Part shown: one piece after another, positions 46,978-57,612 of the stretch | How positions within the stretch are numbered: position 1 is the stretch's first letter | Layout of the letters: every line of letters begins with the position of its first letter | DNA from: Chitinophaga agri | Lineage (GTDB): Bacteria > Bacteroidota > Bacteroidia > Chitinophagales > Chitinophagaceae | Assembly (NCBI RefSeq): GCF_010093065.1 | Contig: NZ_CP048113.1 | Location: forward strand, 5,660,001-5,724,000 | Direction: 5' to 3' | DNA length: 64,000 nt | Made by a program: the position numbers and the translations under genes | Notes under the pieces: model-generated | Databases searched by the model: none | Told to the model about the DNA's origin: nothing | What the model saw: the letters and a program-made list of their open reading frames with translations, nothing else

Positions 46978-48144
46978 GTGGAGCAAGCTAAATTAAACGC
47001 CTTTTCCCAGCAGCATTTCGACCAGGAACCAATAATGGTAAGAGCAGCAGGGCGTATTAACCTGATCGGAGAGCACACCGACTATAATAACGGGTTTGTA
47101 TTGCCCGCTGCTATAGACAAAGCTATTTATCTGGCTATCGTAAAACGTAATGATAACAAGATCATTTTACATGCGCTGGACGTAAATGACCGCTATGAAG
47201 GTTCTCTGGATAATGTTGTCCGTACAGCACAGCAATGGCCTGACTATCTGCTGGGCGTTGTGCAGCAGTTACAACAGGCTGGTCATATCATTGGTGGTTT
47301 CGAATGTGCTTTTTGCGGTAATGTTCCCCTGGGCGCCGGCCTTTCATCCTCCGCAGCACTCGAATGTGCAACCATCTATGCATTGAACGAGCTTTTTGGA
47401 CTGGGAATCGGTCGTAAGGACATGACCTTGCTGGCACAGGCTGCAGAAAACCACTTCGTAGGTGTACGCTGCGGTATCATGGACCAGTTTGCGAGCATGT
47501 TCGGTAAAAAACAACAGCTGATCAAGCTGGATTGTGCTTCACTGGATTATGAATATATTCCTTTCAACTTTGATGATGTTAGTCTGGTGTTACTGGATAC
47601 GCAGGTAAAACACTCTCTGGCATCTTCTGAATACAATACCCGCCGCGCGGAATGTGAAACCGGTGTGGCGCTGATCAAAAAGCATCACCCGCATGTGAAC
47701 AGTCTGCGTGATGCCAATATGGATATGCTGAATGAATATGTGAAGTCACATAATGCTACCGTATATGACCGTTGTCGTTATGTAGTTGAGGAGATCCAGC
47801 GTTTGCAGGATGCTTGTGAAGACCTGCAGCGTAACGACCTGGAGGCATTTGGAAAGAAGGTATTCGCGACACATGAAGGACTGGATAAACTGTATAATGT
47901 AAGTTGTCCGGAACTGAACTGGCTGGCTGAATTTGCCGCAGGCCAGCAGGGTGTGTTAGGTGCCCGTATGATGGGTGGCGGTTTTGGTGGTTGCACCATC
48001 AACATCGTCAGGAAATCCGCAGTACCTGCATTGCTGGAAGCAGCCGCAGCTGGTTATGAGCAGGCCTTCAAAACACCACTGAAAGCATATGTTACCAGTA
48101 TCGAAGATGGTTGCCGCACTGTCAACAATCTTGTTAATAACTAA
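46978..48144 (+). CDS. galK: Galactokinase
   Basis: A 388-residue GHMP kinase that phosphorylates galactose at C1 with ATP, the first step of the Leloir pathway. Signature [16 protein letters not shown] at about residues 26-41, ATP motif [13 protein letters not shown], and C-terminal [12 protein letters not shown] are all present. The start is a GTG (46978), which places the signature at the normal distance; no ATG fits better. It lies 35 bp after the glycosidase and 65 bp before galT. Confidence 0.96.
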   Translation: MEQAKLNAFSQQHFDQEPIMVRAAGRINLIGEHTDYNNGFVLPAAIDKAIYLAIVKRNDNKIILHALDVNDRYEGSLDNVVRTAQQWPDYLLGVVQQLQQAGHIIGGFECAFCGNVPLGAGLSSSAALECATIYALNELFGLGIGRKDMTLLAQAAENHFVGVRCGIMDQFASMFGKKQQLIKLDCASLDYEYIPFNFDDVSLVLLDTQVKHSLASSEYNTRRAECETGVALIKKHHPHVNSLRDANMDMLNEYVKSHNATVYDRCRYVVEEIQRLQDACEDLQRNDLEAFGKKVFATHEGLDKLYNVSCPELNWLAEFAAGQQGVLGARMMGGGFGGCTINIVRKSAVPALLEAAAAGYEQAFKTPLKAYVTSIEDGCRTVNNLVNN

Positions 48145-48209
48145 GTACTAGATCGCAGGGTGGTCTGATACCATGTCCCGGACCACCCTTCATTAAATGT
48201 TCTGAGAGA

Positions 48210-49277
48210 ATGTCTGAAAATACCTTTGATCTGACAGCGCATCCACATACCCGTTTAAACATCCTCACAGGAGAATGGGTATTGGTATCGCCACACCGTT
48301 CCAAACGCCCATGGCAGGGGAAAGTAGAATCTCCTGCGCTGGTGCAGCGTCCCGCCTATGTGGAAGATTGTTATCTGTGTCCGGGAAATACCCGCGCAGA
48401 CGGTACTAAAAATGCACAATACGACGGACCGATCGCATTTACGAATGACTTTTCCGCATTGCTGGCAGATACGCCGGCCGGAAAGGTGGATGAAGATGAA
48501 TTACTGATCGCGCGTTCACAGAAAGGCATTTGCCGGGTGATCTGCTTTAGTCCGCGTCATGACCTGACCTTACCTGAAATGGATCTGCGGGATATCCGCA
48601 AAGTGGTGGACCTCTGGCATGCACAGCTGGAAGAGCTGGCCGCCGTTCCATTTATCAAATACATACAGATCTTCGAAAATAAGGGAGAGATCATGGGTTG
48701 CAGCAACCCGCACCCCCATGGTCAGATCTGGGCTTCTGAAGACGTGCCGATGGAACTTGAAAAAGAGACCCGTCAGCAACGCAACTATTTCCAGCAGCAC
48801 GGCCGTAGTCTGCTGACTGCTTACCTGGAAAAAGAACTGAAAGCAGGAGAGCGTATTATCGCAGAGAATGAGCATTTCGTGGCGCTGGTACCTTTCTGGG
48901 CAGTCTGGCCATATGAGGCGATGATCATCAGTCGCCGTCATGTACAAAGTCTGCTGCAGTTCACAGATGCTGAACGTGATGGACTGGCCGCAATCCTGAA
49001 AGATCTGACCACCCGTTACGACAACCTCTTTGAAACATCATTCCCATATTCCGCAGGTATGCATCAGATGCCGTTCAATGATGGTGAGGATCATCCGGAA
49101 TGGCACTGGCATATGCACTTCTATCCGCCTTTGCTGCGTTCAGCTACCGTGAAGAAATTCATGGTAGGATACGAAATGCTGGCGCATCCGCAAAGAGATA
49201 TTACGCCGGAGTTTGCGGCGGCGCGTCTCCGCGCACTGCCGGTAGTGCATTATAAACAAGCTGGCGTACCTGCTTAA
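48210..49277 (+). CDS. galT: Galactose-1-phosphate uridylyltransferase
   Basis: A 355-residue HIT-superfamily enzyme that exchanges UMP between UDP-glucose and galactose-1-phosphate. The active-site motif NPHPHGQIW lies near residues 166-174, with the second His as nucleophile. The metal-site residues CYLCPGN near the start and HWHMHFYPP near the C-terminus are present. It completes a short Leloir operon with galK; galE and galM are not in the window. A terminator follows. Confidence 0.96.
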   Translation: MSENTFDLTAHPHTRLNILTGEWVLVSPHRSKRPWQGKVESPALVQRPAYVEDCYLCPGNTRADGTKNAQYDGPIAFTNDFSALLADTPAGKVDEDELLIARSQKGICRVICFSPRHDLTLPEMDLRDIRKVVDLWHAQLEELAAVPFIKYIQIFENKGEIMGCSNPHPHGQIWASEDVPMELEKETRQQRNYFQQHGRSLLTAYLEKELKAGERIIAENEHFVALVPFWAVWPYEAMIISRRHVQSLLQFTDAERDGLAAILKDLTTRYDNLFETSFPYSAGMHQMPFNDGEDHPEWHWHMHFYPPLLRSATVKKFMVGYEMLAHPQRDITPEFAAARLRALPVVHYKQAGVPA

Positions 49278-49309
49278 ACTGTTTATTTTTTTTGAACCAA
49301 TAATGTGCA

Positions 49310-49338
49310 GGGACTGCTTTTTAGCAGTCCCATTTTTT
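49310..49338 (+). terminator. Terminator of the galactose operon
   Basis: A 9-bp stem (GGGACTGCT / AGCAGTCCC) with a 4-nt loop is followed by ATTTTTTAT, 33 nt after the galT stop codon. Confidence 0.85.
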
Positions 49339-49465
49339 ATGCTATGTTGACCCGTCCATACAAATGTCCTGCACTGTATCCAAATCATCTCATAAAACAA
49401 GGGTGAAACAACAAAGGTGTACCCTGCTACGGATACACCTTCATGACTATCGTGATATTTTTGTT

Positions 49466-51514
49466 TTATAATAAGATCCTTACACCGCCATAGTAGTTTC
49501 TGTCAGGTGCCGGATTGTAATACCTGGCGCCTACGGCATTCAGGTCATTTCCCAGGCTATACCGCTGATTCAGCAGATTATCTGCACCGGCATAGATGGC
49601 CAGCCATCTGTTCACGCCCCAATTCAGTTTAGTTTGTACCAGGTGATATTCTTTTGCAAAAGAGGTATTGGCATCATCCAGTGGTAAACGGGTCGTATAG
49701 TTGTATTGTGTATACAACGATACACGGGCAGGTAGTTCAATCAGCAGGGCTGACGTAACTACATTTTCAGGTACACCGGTAAGCGCATTGCCGGAAAAGT
49801 CTTTGCCTGCATTGTTATAATTGCTGAACCGGAAATGACTGTAGGTGTAACTTCCCTGCAACTGTATGCCACGGAAAAAGCCACTTGTCCTTGGGGTCTC
49901 CAGCCAGGCACTTCCCTGAAATTCTACTCCCGTCTGATTCGTACCTCCTGCATTGGTAAAGAACTCCGTACCATCATCATGTAGTTTACGTACGATCGCT
50001 TCCTCCAGTTTGTAATAGAAAACGGAAGCATCCAGCTGGAAACGGTTATTACGGGTATTTAAGCGGAGGCCCGTTTCATAGTTCCATCCCGTTTCTGCCT
50101 GAAGGGCGGTATTGATGATGTTATCTGAGGCCCTCACTTCCGCTATGGAAGGTGGGGAATAGCCCCGGCTGACAGTCGCACGTGCCGCCAGTGAAGGTGT
50201 GATCAGATAGGACAGCGAGAAGCGGGGCATGAGTTCCGCCGTAAACTTCTTTTTGCCATCTGTGCCTGCAGCGACGTCGTTGAAGTGGTAGCGATAATAG
50301 TTAAGGCTTACCGCAGCTTCTGCCACCCACTGTTTACCCGGTCTGAATGTAAGGCCGGTAAAATAGAAGTATTGTCTGGCGGTGATATCACTGGCTGCCT
50401 GTAACGTATCTCTTACACCCGCACGGTTGCCATAGTTGTCAATGTCAGAAGTGGTTTGCTGCCATTCCATACCTGTTGTCCAGTCCATTCGCATACCAGT
50501 ATTGCCGATCTGCTGGTCCTGCAGGGCAAAGTAGGTACGTGCGCCTGCAGTATTCTCATCCCTTGCTTCAAAGTTGGTGATAAAGGGATTTTCAAAATGA
50601 GTGTTACTACCAAACACAGTAATAACATGCCGCCAGTGTTCAGACAGCTGAGAAGTGTGCACCAGTCCTCCAAAAGCAGTCTTATTACGGATACCCGCCT
50701 GTTGTGTTATAGCCCCTGGTAGCGTAGGAGTGGCAGGGCGGGATGCTTTCGGATTGGCCTCCATCTGTGCCAGCGTCAATCCTCCCGGTGTCCTGTAGTT
50801 CAGATCACTGTAAAAGGCGATCAGCTTCAGCTGATTATGTGGATTATACTGCCATTCCTGCGCCGTCTGCACATAGTAACGCTTCATGGCGCTGTTATCA
50901 CGATAGCCATCGGAACGATGTACTGCCTGGTAGATATTCACTTTATAGTTCCCCGATTGCTGCTGCCAGCCCAGTTGCTCGCGGAACAGTCCATAGCTGC
51001 CACCTTGTATATCAGCCCGTACATGATTACTGTCAGGTAATGTACCTGCCGGATGTAATAATACGACGCCTCCTGAGTTAGCACCAAACTGGCTGCCGTC
51101 AGGGCCTTTCAGTATTTCTATTCCCTGAAAGCTACCGGGGTCAGACAGGTTCAGGTAGGAGTTACCACCTGCATCTGTAAGAGGAATTTCGTCCAGGTAC
51201 ATTTTGACGTTCCGGATGCCAAAGGGAGAGCGGAGCAGGCTACCTCTAAGGGAAAGCCGGTAACTGCCGGGAGAACGTTCTTCCATGCGTACACCGGGAA
51301 CAGTGTTCATGGCAGGTAACAGGGTGACGCCCTGTTGTAACTGTAACTGCCGGGAGGTAAGCACGGTACTGCTGGTAGGTACCTGCAGCAATGTAAACTG
51401 TTTGCCAGGATATGCCTGTATGGTTACCTCCCGGAGACGATGTGTTGTATCAGAATATGACTGTGCGTAACTGGCCAATGGCAATATGCCAAGCGCCAAT
51501 AGAACTTTTTTCAT
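49466..51514 (-). CDS. TonB-dependent outer-membrane receptor
   Basis: A 682-residue receptor with a signal peptide (about 1-17, LASYAQ). The plug domain (about 28-160) has a TonB-box-like start (REVTIQAYPG) and IEILKGPDGSQFGANSGGVV. A beta-barrel follows, ending in LL. It lacks the carboxypeptidase-like domain and the size of a SusC protein, and fits the FecA/FhuA-like siderophore or metal-complex group. The ligand is unknown. It lies 42 bp after the sugar dehydrogenase gene and is probably cotranscribed with it. Confidence 0.93.
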   Translation of the reverse strand: MKKVLLALGILPLASYAQSYSDTTHRLREVTIQAYPGKQFTLLQVPTSSTVLTSRQLQLQQGVTLLPAMNTVPGVRMEERSPGSYRLSLRGSLLRSPFGIRNVKMYLDEIPLTDAGGNSYLNLSDPGSFQGIEILKGPDGSQFGANSGGVVLLHPAGTLPDSNHVRADIQGGSYGLFREQLGWQQQSGNYKVNIYQAVHRSDGYRDNSAMKRYYVQTAQEWQYNPHNQLKLIAFYSDLNYRTPGGLTLAQMEANPKASRPATPTLPGAITQQAGIRNKTAFGGLVHTSQLSEHWRHVITVFGSNTHFENPFITNFEARDENTAGARTYFALQDQQIGNTGMRMDWTTGMEWQQTTSDIDNYGNRAGVRDTLQAASDITARQYFYFTGLTFRPGKQWVAEAAVSLNYYRYHFNDVAAGTDGKKKFTAELMPRFSLSYLITPSLAARATVSRGYSPPSIAEVRASDNIINTALQAETGWNYETGLRLNTRNNRFQLDASVFYYKLEEAIVRKLHDDGTEFFTNAGGTNQTGVEFQGSAWLETPRTSGFFRGIQLQGSYTYSHFRFSNYNNAGKDFSGNALTGVPENVVTSALLIELPARVSLYTQYNYTTRLPLDDANTSFAKEYHLVQTKLNWGVNRWLAIYAGADNLLNQRYSLGNDLNAVGARYYNPAPDRNYYGGVRILL

Positions 51515-51556
51515 CGGGTAGTGTCTTCTGTTATTTCAAAGCTAACAGTATTTTAA

Positions 51557-52876
51557 TTATTTCACCCGCCAAATGGTATTACCGGCATCATCAGCTACCA
51601 GCAGGGCGCCATCTGTAGCAACGGCGATGCCTACCGGCCGGCCATATACCTCACTCTTGTCAGCATCAGCAATGAAACCAGTCAGAAAGTCTTCCGGCTG
51701 CCCGGCAGGGTTTCCATTTTTAAACGGCACAAAGACCACCTTATAACCGGAGAGGGTAGAGCGGTTCCAAGAGCCATGCTGCCCTATAAACGCGCCGTTT
51801 CTGTACTTTTCGGGTAACGCCTTGCCCTTGTAAAAAGCAAGGCCTAAAGAGGCTGTATGTGCGCCGAGGGAGAGGTCAGGCACAATCGCCTTATTAACCA
51901 GTTCCGGCTGCTGTTTGCCTTCCATGGTAGGATCAGGATGTTGGCCCCAGTAGGAATAAGGCCATCCATAAAAACCACCCTCTTTTACACTGGTGAGGTA
52001 GTCAGGCACCAGCTCATCACCCAGCTCGTCCCGTTCATTGACGGCTGTCCATAACGTTTGTGTACCAGGAGCCCAGTCCATACCTACAGGATTGCGTAGT
52101 CCGCTGGCGTATATTTTCTCTCCGCTACCATCCGTATTGATCACAAGAATGTTGGCACGTCTCTGTTCGTTTTCCATGCCATGCTCTGCATTGTTACTAC
52201 CAGAACCTACACTTACATATATTTTATTGCCTGCAACATTGGAAATGATATTGCGTGTCCAGTGATTATTGTAACCACCGGCAGGCAGGTCGAGGATCTT
52301 TTTACCCTGGCCGGAAATGACAGTATCGCCATTCTTATAGGAGAATTGCAGAATACCATCAGTGTTGGCGACGTAAAATGTTTTGTCGAGCAACAGCATG
52401 CCGAATGGCTGGTTTAATTCCTTTAAAAAGGTAGTGCGGACCTCTGGTATTCCATCACGGTCGTTATCACGTAATAATGTAATGCGGTCGGCACTGTTGC
52501 CGAAATTCCCCGAACCGGCTCTACCACTCACAGCATCTTTGACCTTTTTACCGACATCATCATGGGTACTTGATTCTGCTACCAGTACATCTCCATTGGG
52601 CAATACATACATCCACCTGGGGTTTTTAAGGTCCGTTGCAAAGGCAGTCACCGTGAGCCCCTGTGGCGCTACAGGGGTGTTCCCTTCATGCCATCCCAAT
52701 ACGTTACTGTAGTTCTTTGAAGACTTTGTGGCATATGGGGCCGGCAAAGAATCTGTCTGCGCAGTAGTATCCGTGTGGGTGGTACTATCAGCAGATGACT
52801 GATCTGGTTTGGTGGCATTGTGACAGGCCGCGAGTGATAACAAGACAATGGCCGCAGCTGGTAAATATTTTCTCAT
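51557..52876 (-). CDS. PQQ-dependent sugar dehydrogenase-like lipoprotein
   Basis: A 439-residue lipoprotein (MRKYLPAAAIVLLSLAAC, C18). A longer frame starts at a TTG 13 codons upstream, but the ATG gives the signal peptide. A Ser/Thr/Asp-rich linker is followed by a six-bladed propeller of the soluble glucose / L-sorbosone dehydrogenase type: LTVTAFATDLKNPRWMYV, GLRNPVGMDW, FIGQHGSWNRS, PVGIAVATDGALLVADD. It is expected to oxidise a sugar or other alcohol using PQQ; no PQQ genes are nearby, so the cofactor would come from elsewhere or the activity may differ. It is the first gene of a two-gene minus-strand unit with the receptor. Confidence 0.88.
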   Translation of the reverse strand: MRKYLPAAAIVLLSLAACHNATKPDQSSADSTTHTDTTAQTDSLPAPYATKSSKNYSNVLGWHEGNTPVAPQGLTVTAFATDLKNPRWMYVLPNGDVLVAESSTHDDVGKKVKDAVSGRAGSGNFGNSADRITLLRDNDRDGIPEVRTTFLKELNQPFGMLLLDKTFYVANTDGILQFSYKNGDTVISGQGKKILDLPAGGYNNHWTRNIISNVAGNKIYVSVGSGSNNAEHGMENEQRRANILVINTDGSGEKIYASGLRNPVGMDWAPGTQTLWTAVNERDELGDELVPDYLTSVKEGGFYGWPYSYWGQHPDPTMEGKQQPELVNKAIVPDLSLGAHTASLGLAFYKGKALPEKYRNGAFIGQHGSWNRSTLSGYKVVFVPFKNGNPAGQPEDFLTGFIADADKSEVYGRPVGIAVATDGALLVADDAGNTIWRVK

Positions 52877-53912
52877 GTGATAATCAGTATTTTGCTCTAC
52901 ATCATTTCTACGCAATTTTGCTGCCTGAAAAAAAATATAGGCGATGGATTTGGAAATATAATTTCCTGCTGTATATTTGTCTACAGAATCAGTAGACTAT
53001 TGCTGTTTACCACCACCCGGGGATGAGCGCTGAGTATTCTCCTTGTTTTGGCCCACCATCAGAACAATCGCATCAGCACGTAAAGATCAAAAACCGATTT
53101 CATTATGCAAATGCATAACCAATTATTGATACATACTTATTCTGTGGGTGACGTGGTAACGAATGATCATATTCATTTCTGTAAGATAGTTGTCTCCGGC
53201 AGCTATTGTTGATCACTAAAGATATTGTTTGCTATAAGCTGTAAATAAAAATGCCCGGTCAGGTTAGCGGGGAAGGTGTGTTGCAGATTTATTGGTGGTA
53301 AATTCTATGTAATATACCTCCCGCGCCCCCTGGCATTATTCTTAACATTATATACAGCTGTCTGCTGAATGGCGGAACCTGCGTTGCCTGCAAACCTTCA
53401 TTACTAAATTTATCATTACAACATCATTATACCTGCTCGGTAACGATATCAATGTTATCATAAAAGATAGTGAATACTTCCTTTAGCAAATAGGTGATCC
53501 CGATCTGGATGTCAATCTGGAATGGTAATTTTTCACTACACTTTCTCTTTAACTACTCATCGTGTAATTTTTAGGATGAATGAATAAAATTCCCTGCTGT
53601 CACAATTACCAGGTAACAGGATAGCCGTGCATGCTGTTACAGGTGCTGCCTTTGGCTGTGACTGATAACACAATATTGGCAGGGATTTCAACGCGACATC
53701 TACTGCTATTTATTATAAAGCACTTACCTGTTGAGCATCGCGGAGTGATAATATATAGCAATTGTTTTTGTAAGCATCAGTTGTTTTATTGTGCTGATAT
53801 ACTGTTCGCTTACTTCCTTTCAAACGACCGGTCAGCAACATGCTGAAAACTTTTTTCAACTTTTCGTATGGAAAAGTATTTGCCCCGCATCTATATTGTA
53901 AATGTTTATCCC
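52877..53912. other. Gene-free region of about 1 kb
   Basis: No frame here looks coding: all are short, with poor start contexts and composition. The left part should carry the minus-strand promoter of the sugar dehydrogenase unit. A small perfect palindrome (TTATGCA-AA-TGCATAA, 53103-53118) and AT-rich, T-rich stretches are the only structure seen. The right end leads into the TonB paralogue; an in-frame ATG at 53868 was not chosen as its start. A small RNA gene cannot be excluded. Confidence 0.5.
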
Positions 53913-54764
53913 ATGAATGCAAAGAACATTATTAAATCAGATTTTCTCGACATTCTTTTCGATGGTCGTAATAAAGACTACGGTGCCTATGAATTACGCC
54001 GTAGCGAAGACAGGCGTGTGCGAAATGCTATAATAGGTACGGCTTCCGTGGCTTTGGTGATCATTGGTGGATATGTGCTGAGTAACAAACTATTGGCTGC
54101 GGATATGCATAAACGAAGTGAAGTTGATATAGTGGCTGCTATTCCGGAAATGAGAGACTTACCTCCGGAAGAGAAACCGGTAACACCACCACCACCGGCT
54201 GTTCCCACACCGCCACCACCGCCTGTTTCAACCGCTGGTTTTGTAAGTCCTGTCGTGACAGATGACGATCTTGTACGCGATGAAGAACAAATGCCTCCGA
54301 GGGATAGTCTTGAACACAAAGCCATTGGCCTGACGAGTACAAATGTCCCTGGTGGTGACAGCGAAATGGAAAATCCATTTGCAGGTGTACCTGGTGGGAA
54401 CGGCGTCGTGGAACCACCTAAGCCACAGGTGCCTGTTGACGAACCTCCGATGATCTTTGTTGAAATAATGCCCGAATTTATGGGTGGTGAAGATGCATTG
54501 ACAAGGTTCCTGCGGAAGAATATCCGGTATCCACATATGGCGCAGGAAAACGGCATTGAAGGAAAGGTATTTGTACAGTTTGTTGTCAATAAAGATGGGT
54601 CGATCAGTGATGTGCAGACCGTAGGTGCACACAGAGGTGGTGGCCTGGAAGAAGAAGCCATGCGCGTGGTAAAACTGATGCCAGCCTGGAAACCTGGTAG
54701 ACAGAGTGGCCGATATGTAAGCGTACGCTATAACCTCCCCATCGGTTTCCAGTTAGAACACTAA
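53913..54764 (+). CDS. Orphan TonB-family energy transducer
   Basis: A 283-residue TonB protein. The frame opens at 53868, but the ATG at 53913 aligns with the start of the operon-encoded TonB at 9176. It has the same cytosolic motif (KSDFLDILFDGRNKDYGAY), one membrane helix (about 38-56), a Pro-rich linker (PPPPAVPTPPPPPV), and a C-terminal TonB domain (YPHMAQENGIEGKVFVQFVV). No exbB/exbD genes accompany it, so it must share the motor of the 6878-10015 operon or another. It may serve a special receptor or condition. A weak hairpin lies at 54852-54874. Confidence 0.9.
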   Translation: MNAKNIIKSDFLDILFDGRNKDYGAYELRRSEDRRVRNAIIGTASVALVIIGGYVLSNKLLAADMHKRSEVDIVAAIPEMRDLPPEEKPVTPPPPAVPTPPPPPVSTAGFVSPVVTDDDLVRDEEQMPPRDSLEHKAIGLTSTNVPGGDSEMENPFAGVPGGNGVVEPPKPQVPVDEPPMIFVEIMPEFMGGEDALTRFLRKNIRYPHMAQENGIEGKVFVQFVVNKDGSISDVQTVGAHRGGGLEEEAMRVVKLMPAWKPGRQSGRYVSVRYNLPIGFQLEH

Positions 54765-54851
54765 AAACTAATTTCTTTTTATCAGATAGTATTACCCGAT
54801 TAACACAATTATTCTTTCAATTCACCCCAAAGTAAACGGGGACTTGCAATG

Positions 54852-54874
54852 AGCCGCAGCATTCCGCTGCGGCT
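54852..54874 (+). terminator. Hairpin between tonB paralogue and ppc
   Basis: A 9-bp stem (AGCCGCAGC / GCTGCGGCT) with loop ATTCC lies 87 nt after the TonB stop; only TACTCGTTT follows. It is probably a weak terminator. TAACTTTG at 54887-54894 just after it is a possible -7 box for ppc, without a clear -33 partner. Confidence 0.45.
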
Positions 54875-54972
54875 TACTCGTTTAAATAACTTTGCATTCT
54901 ACTTTGTAACTATTTTATATTATTTTTAGCTCCCGGTTGGCATAGGCTCTTTTAATATTACCAAATTTAGTT

Positions 54973-57552
54973 ATGGAAGCACCGGTTAATAATACCTTGC
55001 AGTTGTTTAAGAACCTGGTTGGTACCAAGTTCCAGTTATACAATAGTCTGTTTACCGCATTACCTTTTCATAAGGTAGAGAGAACCGGCGTATTTCTGTC
55101 ATTGTTCCTCATCCACTGTGAAGAAGGATTCGCAAAGGAAAAAAGTCCCCAGGAAATTCTCGATTCTTATTTTCAGCAGTACACCTCCTGCAGCAATGAA
55201 CAGCAGAAGCTGGACCTCATGTTCCGCTTTGTGCAGTACGCTGAGCGCCAGGTAGTGTTGTTTGATGCGCTTGAAGATGCCGCTTTCCGTCAGATCCATG
55301 ATGTGCACGGCACAGGCACACTGAGCCACCTCTTGTCCGAGATCACCGCCGAACAGGCTGAAGACAGGCTGGCTAAGAAGTTACAGGATTTCTCCGTAAG
55401 GCTCGTATTGACAGCACACCCTACCCAGTTCTATCCAGGCGGTGTACTAACTATCATCAATGACCTCTCAAGGGCATTGATCAATGATAATACCGCCCAG
55501 GTGAACGCTTACCTTCAGCAGTTGGGTAAAACTCCTTTCTTTAAGAAGGAAAAACCTACGCCATACGATGAGGCTATCAGCCTTATCTGGTTCCTGGAAA
55601 ATACATTCTACCCTGCCGCCGGGCGTATTATTTCCAAACTGAAGGCACAGTTCCCCGCTGCTGTCAATAGTAATAATCCAGTTATCCGTATGGGATTCTG
55701 GCCTGGTGGAGACAGAGACGGTAACCCGTTTGTAACAGCAGATACTACCTTACGTACCGCTGAGGCGCTGCGTGGAGGTATCATTAAGTGTTACTACCTG
55801 GATGTGCGCCGTCTGAAACGCCGCCTGACGTTCAAAGGTATTGAGCAGGAGCTCAACGCCCTGGAACAACAGCTGTATAATAATCTGTTCATTCCAGGGC
55901 AAAAGACCAACATATCACAAAAAGAGATACTGGACGTACTCGCACGTATCCGCATCATACTCATAGAAGAGAACAACGGCCTGTTCCTCAACCTGCTGGA
56001 TGACATGGTCAGCCGCGTGGAACTCTTCGGACTGTTCTTCGCTACGCTGGACATCCGTCAGGATAGTTCTGCTCATGGACCACTGCTGGAAGCAATCGCT
56101 GAAAAGACAGACCTGTTGCCGAAAAATTATAAAGACCTGCCGGATAATGAGAAGATCACTCATTTGCTGAATATTAAAGCTAAAGCAGATCCGGGTGTGC
56201 TGGAAGATGCCCTGCATAAAGATACCCTCGCCACTATTGCCGCTGTAAAGGAGATTCAGCAGGCCAACGGCGAATTCGGCTGTCACCGCTATATCATCAG
56301 CCACAGCATGAATGCACTGAATGTCATGGAGGTGTATGGTCTCTTCCTGGCTTCCGGCTGGGAAAAAGACAAACTCAGCATAGATATCGTGCCACTGTTT
56401 GAAACCATCGATGACTTACGTCAGGCGGGTAATGTGATGCGTGAGTTGTATGATAATGCTGCCTACAGGGAACACCTGAAAAAGCGTTATAACAAACAGA
56501 CCATTATGCTGGGCTTCTCCGATGGTACCAAAGATGGTGGTTACCTGATGGCCAACTGGAGCATCTATAAGGCAAAACAGGAACTGACCCGTATCTCCAG
56601 GGAATATGAAATAGATGTTGTCTTCTTCGATGGTCGTGGCGGTCCTCCAGCAAGAGGTGGCGGTAAAACTCACCAGTTCTATGCGTCTATGGGACGTGAT
56701 ATTGCCAATGAAGAAATTCAGCTGACGATACAGGGACAGACCATCAGCTCCAACTTCGGAACAGTGGAATCTGCCCAGTTCAATATTGAGCAACTGGTAC
56801 ATGCCGGTATTGCCAATGAGCTGTTCTCCTCCCGTGAAGTGACCCTTTCCGGGGAAGAAGAGTCATTGCTACAGGGACTGGCAGATGAAGGGTATAAAGC
56901 ATTCAATGTACTGAAACATCATCCTGACTTCCTGGATTACCTGGACTTCGCAAGTCCGCTGCGTTACTATGCAGAAACCAACATCGGTAGCCGTCCTTCC
57001 AAAAGGAACGCTGCTGCCAAACTGAACCTGAACGATCTCAGGGCGGTGCCTTATGTCGGTGCCTGGAGCCAGCTGAAACAGAACGTACCTGGTTATTATG
57101 GCGTAGGTTCAGCATTGGAAGTACTGGAAAAAGAAGGTAAATGGGACGACCTCAGGAAACTATACAAAAACTCCCTGTTTTTCCGTACCCTGCTGGGTAA
57201 CTGTCAGATGGCGATGAAGAAAAGCTACTTCCCCCTTACAGCAGCATATGGTAAACATCCACGTTTCGGCGAAGTATGGAACATGATCCATGATGAGTAC
57301 AAACGTACCCGTACGATGATCCTGAAGCTGGTAGGTGAAAATGAACTCATGGCTGCCTATCCGGTTGATCAGCTGTCTATTCAGATGCGTGAGCGTATCG
57401 TGCTGCCGCTGCTTACCATACAGCAGGCTGCCCTGGTGCGCATTCGCGAACTGAATGAGACGGGCAATGGTGATGGCCTGAAAGAAACGTATGAGAAACT
57501 GGTTGTACGTTGTTCCTTCGGTATTATCAATGCCGGGAGGAACTCCGCTTAA
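54973..57552 (+). CDS. ppc: Phosphoenolpyruvate carboxylase
   Basis: An 859-residue enzyme that carboxylates PEP to oxaloacetate, replenishing the TCA cycle. Landmarks: VLTAHPTQFYP near residue 150 with the catalytic His, FWPGGDRDGNPFV near 245 (PEP/bicarbonate site), FDGRGGPPARGGGKTHQF near 552 (glycine loop), and the C-terminal NAGRNSA. It differs from the E. coli type in HPTQ instead of HPTE and FDGRGG instead of FHGRGG, and is slightly short. A divergent Bacteroidota PEPC is the most likely explanation. It is single, with a strong terminator after it. Confidence 0.92.
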   Translation: MEAPVNNTLQLFKNLVGTKFQLYNSLFTALPFHKVERTGVFLSLFLIHCEEGFAKEKSPQEILDSYFQQYTSCSNEQQKLDLMFRFVQYAERQVVLFDALEDAAFRQIHDVHGTGTLSHLLSEITAEQAEDRLAKKLQDFSVRLVLTAHPTQFYPGGVLTIINDLSRALINDNTAQVNAYLQQLGKTPFFKKEKPTPYDEAISLIWFLENTFYPAAGRIISKLKAQFPAAVNSNNPVIRMGFWPGGDRDGNPFVTADTTLRTAEALRGGIIKCYYLDVRRLKRRLTFKGIEQELNALEQQLYNNLFIPGQKTNISQKEILDVLARIRIILIEENNGLFLNLLDDMVSRVELFGLFFATLDIRQDSSAHGPLLEAIAEKTDLLPKNYKDLPDNEKITHLLNIKAKADPGVLEDALHKDTLATIAAVKEIQQANGEFGCHRYIISHSMNALNVMEVYGLFLASGWEKDKLSIDIVPLFETIDDLRQAGNVMRELYDNAAYREHLKKRYNKQTIMLGFSDGTKDGGYLMANWSIYKAKQELTRISREYEIDVVFFDGRGGPPARGGGKTHQFYASMGRDIANEEIQLTIQGQTISSNFGTVESAQFNIEQLVHAGIANELFSSREVTLSGEEESLLQGLADEGYKAFNVLKHHPDFLDYLDFASPLRYYAETNIGSRPSKRNAAAKLNLNDLRAVPYVGAWSQLKQNVPGYYGVGSALEVLEKEGKWDDLRKLYKNSLFFRTLLGNCQMAMKKSYFPLTAAYGKHPRFGEVWNMIHDEYKRTRTMILKLVGENELMAAYPVDQLSIQMRERIVLPLLTIQQAALVRIRELNETGNGDGLKETYEKLVVRCSFGIINAGRNSA

Positions 57553-57578
57553 AGTTTATTACATACTTATCATACGGA

Positions 57579-57612
57579 AACGCTCAATGCAATACTGCAT
57601 TGAGCGTTTTTC
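57579..57612 (+). terminator. Terminator of ppc
   Basis: A perfect 13-bp stem (AACGCTCAATGCA / TGCATTGAGCGTT) with a 4-nt loop is followed by TTTCATT, 26 nt after the ppc stop codon. Confidence 0.85.

Noticed and set aside
53631..53846. A 71-residue frame in the gene-free region
   Set aside because: No start context, no domain and overlap with another short frame on the other strand.
53987..54661. A 224-residue minus-strand frame over the TonB paralogue
   Set aside because: Gly/Ser-rich shadow of the Pro-rich TonB linker.
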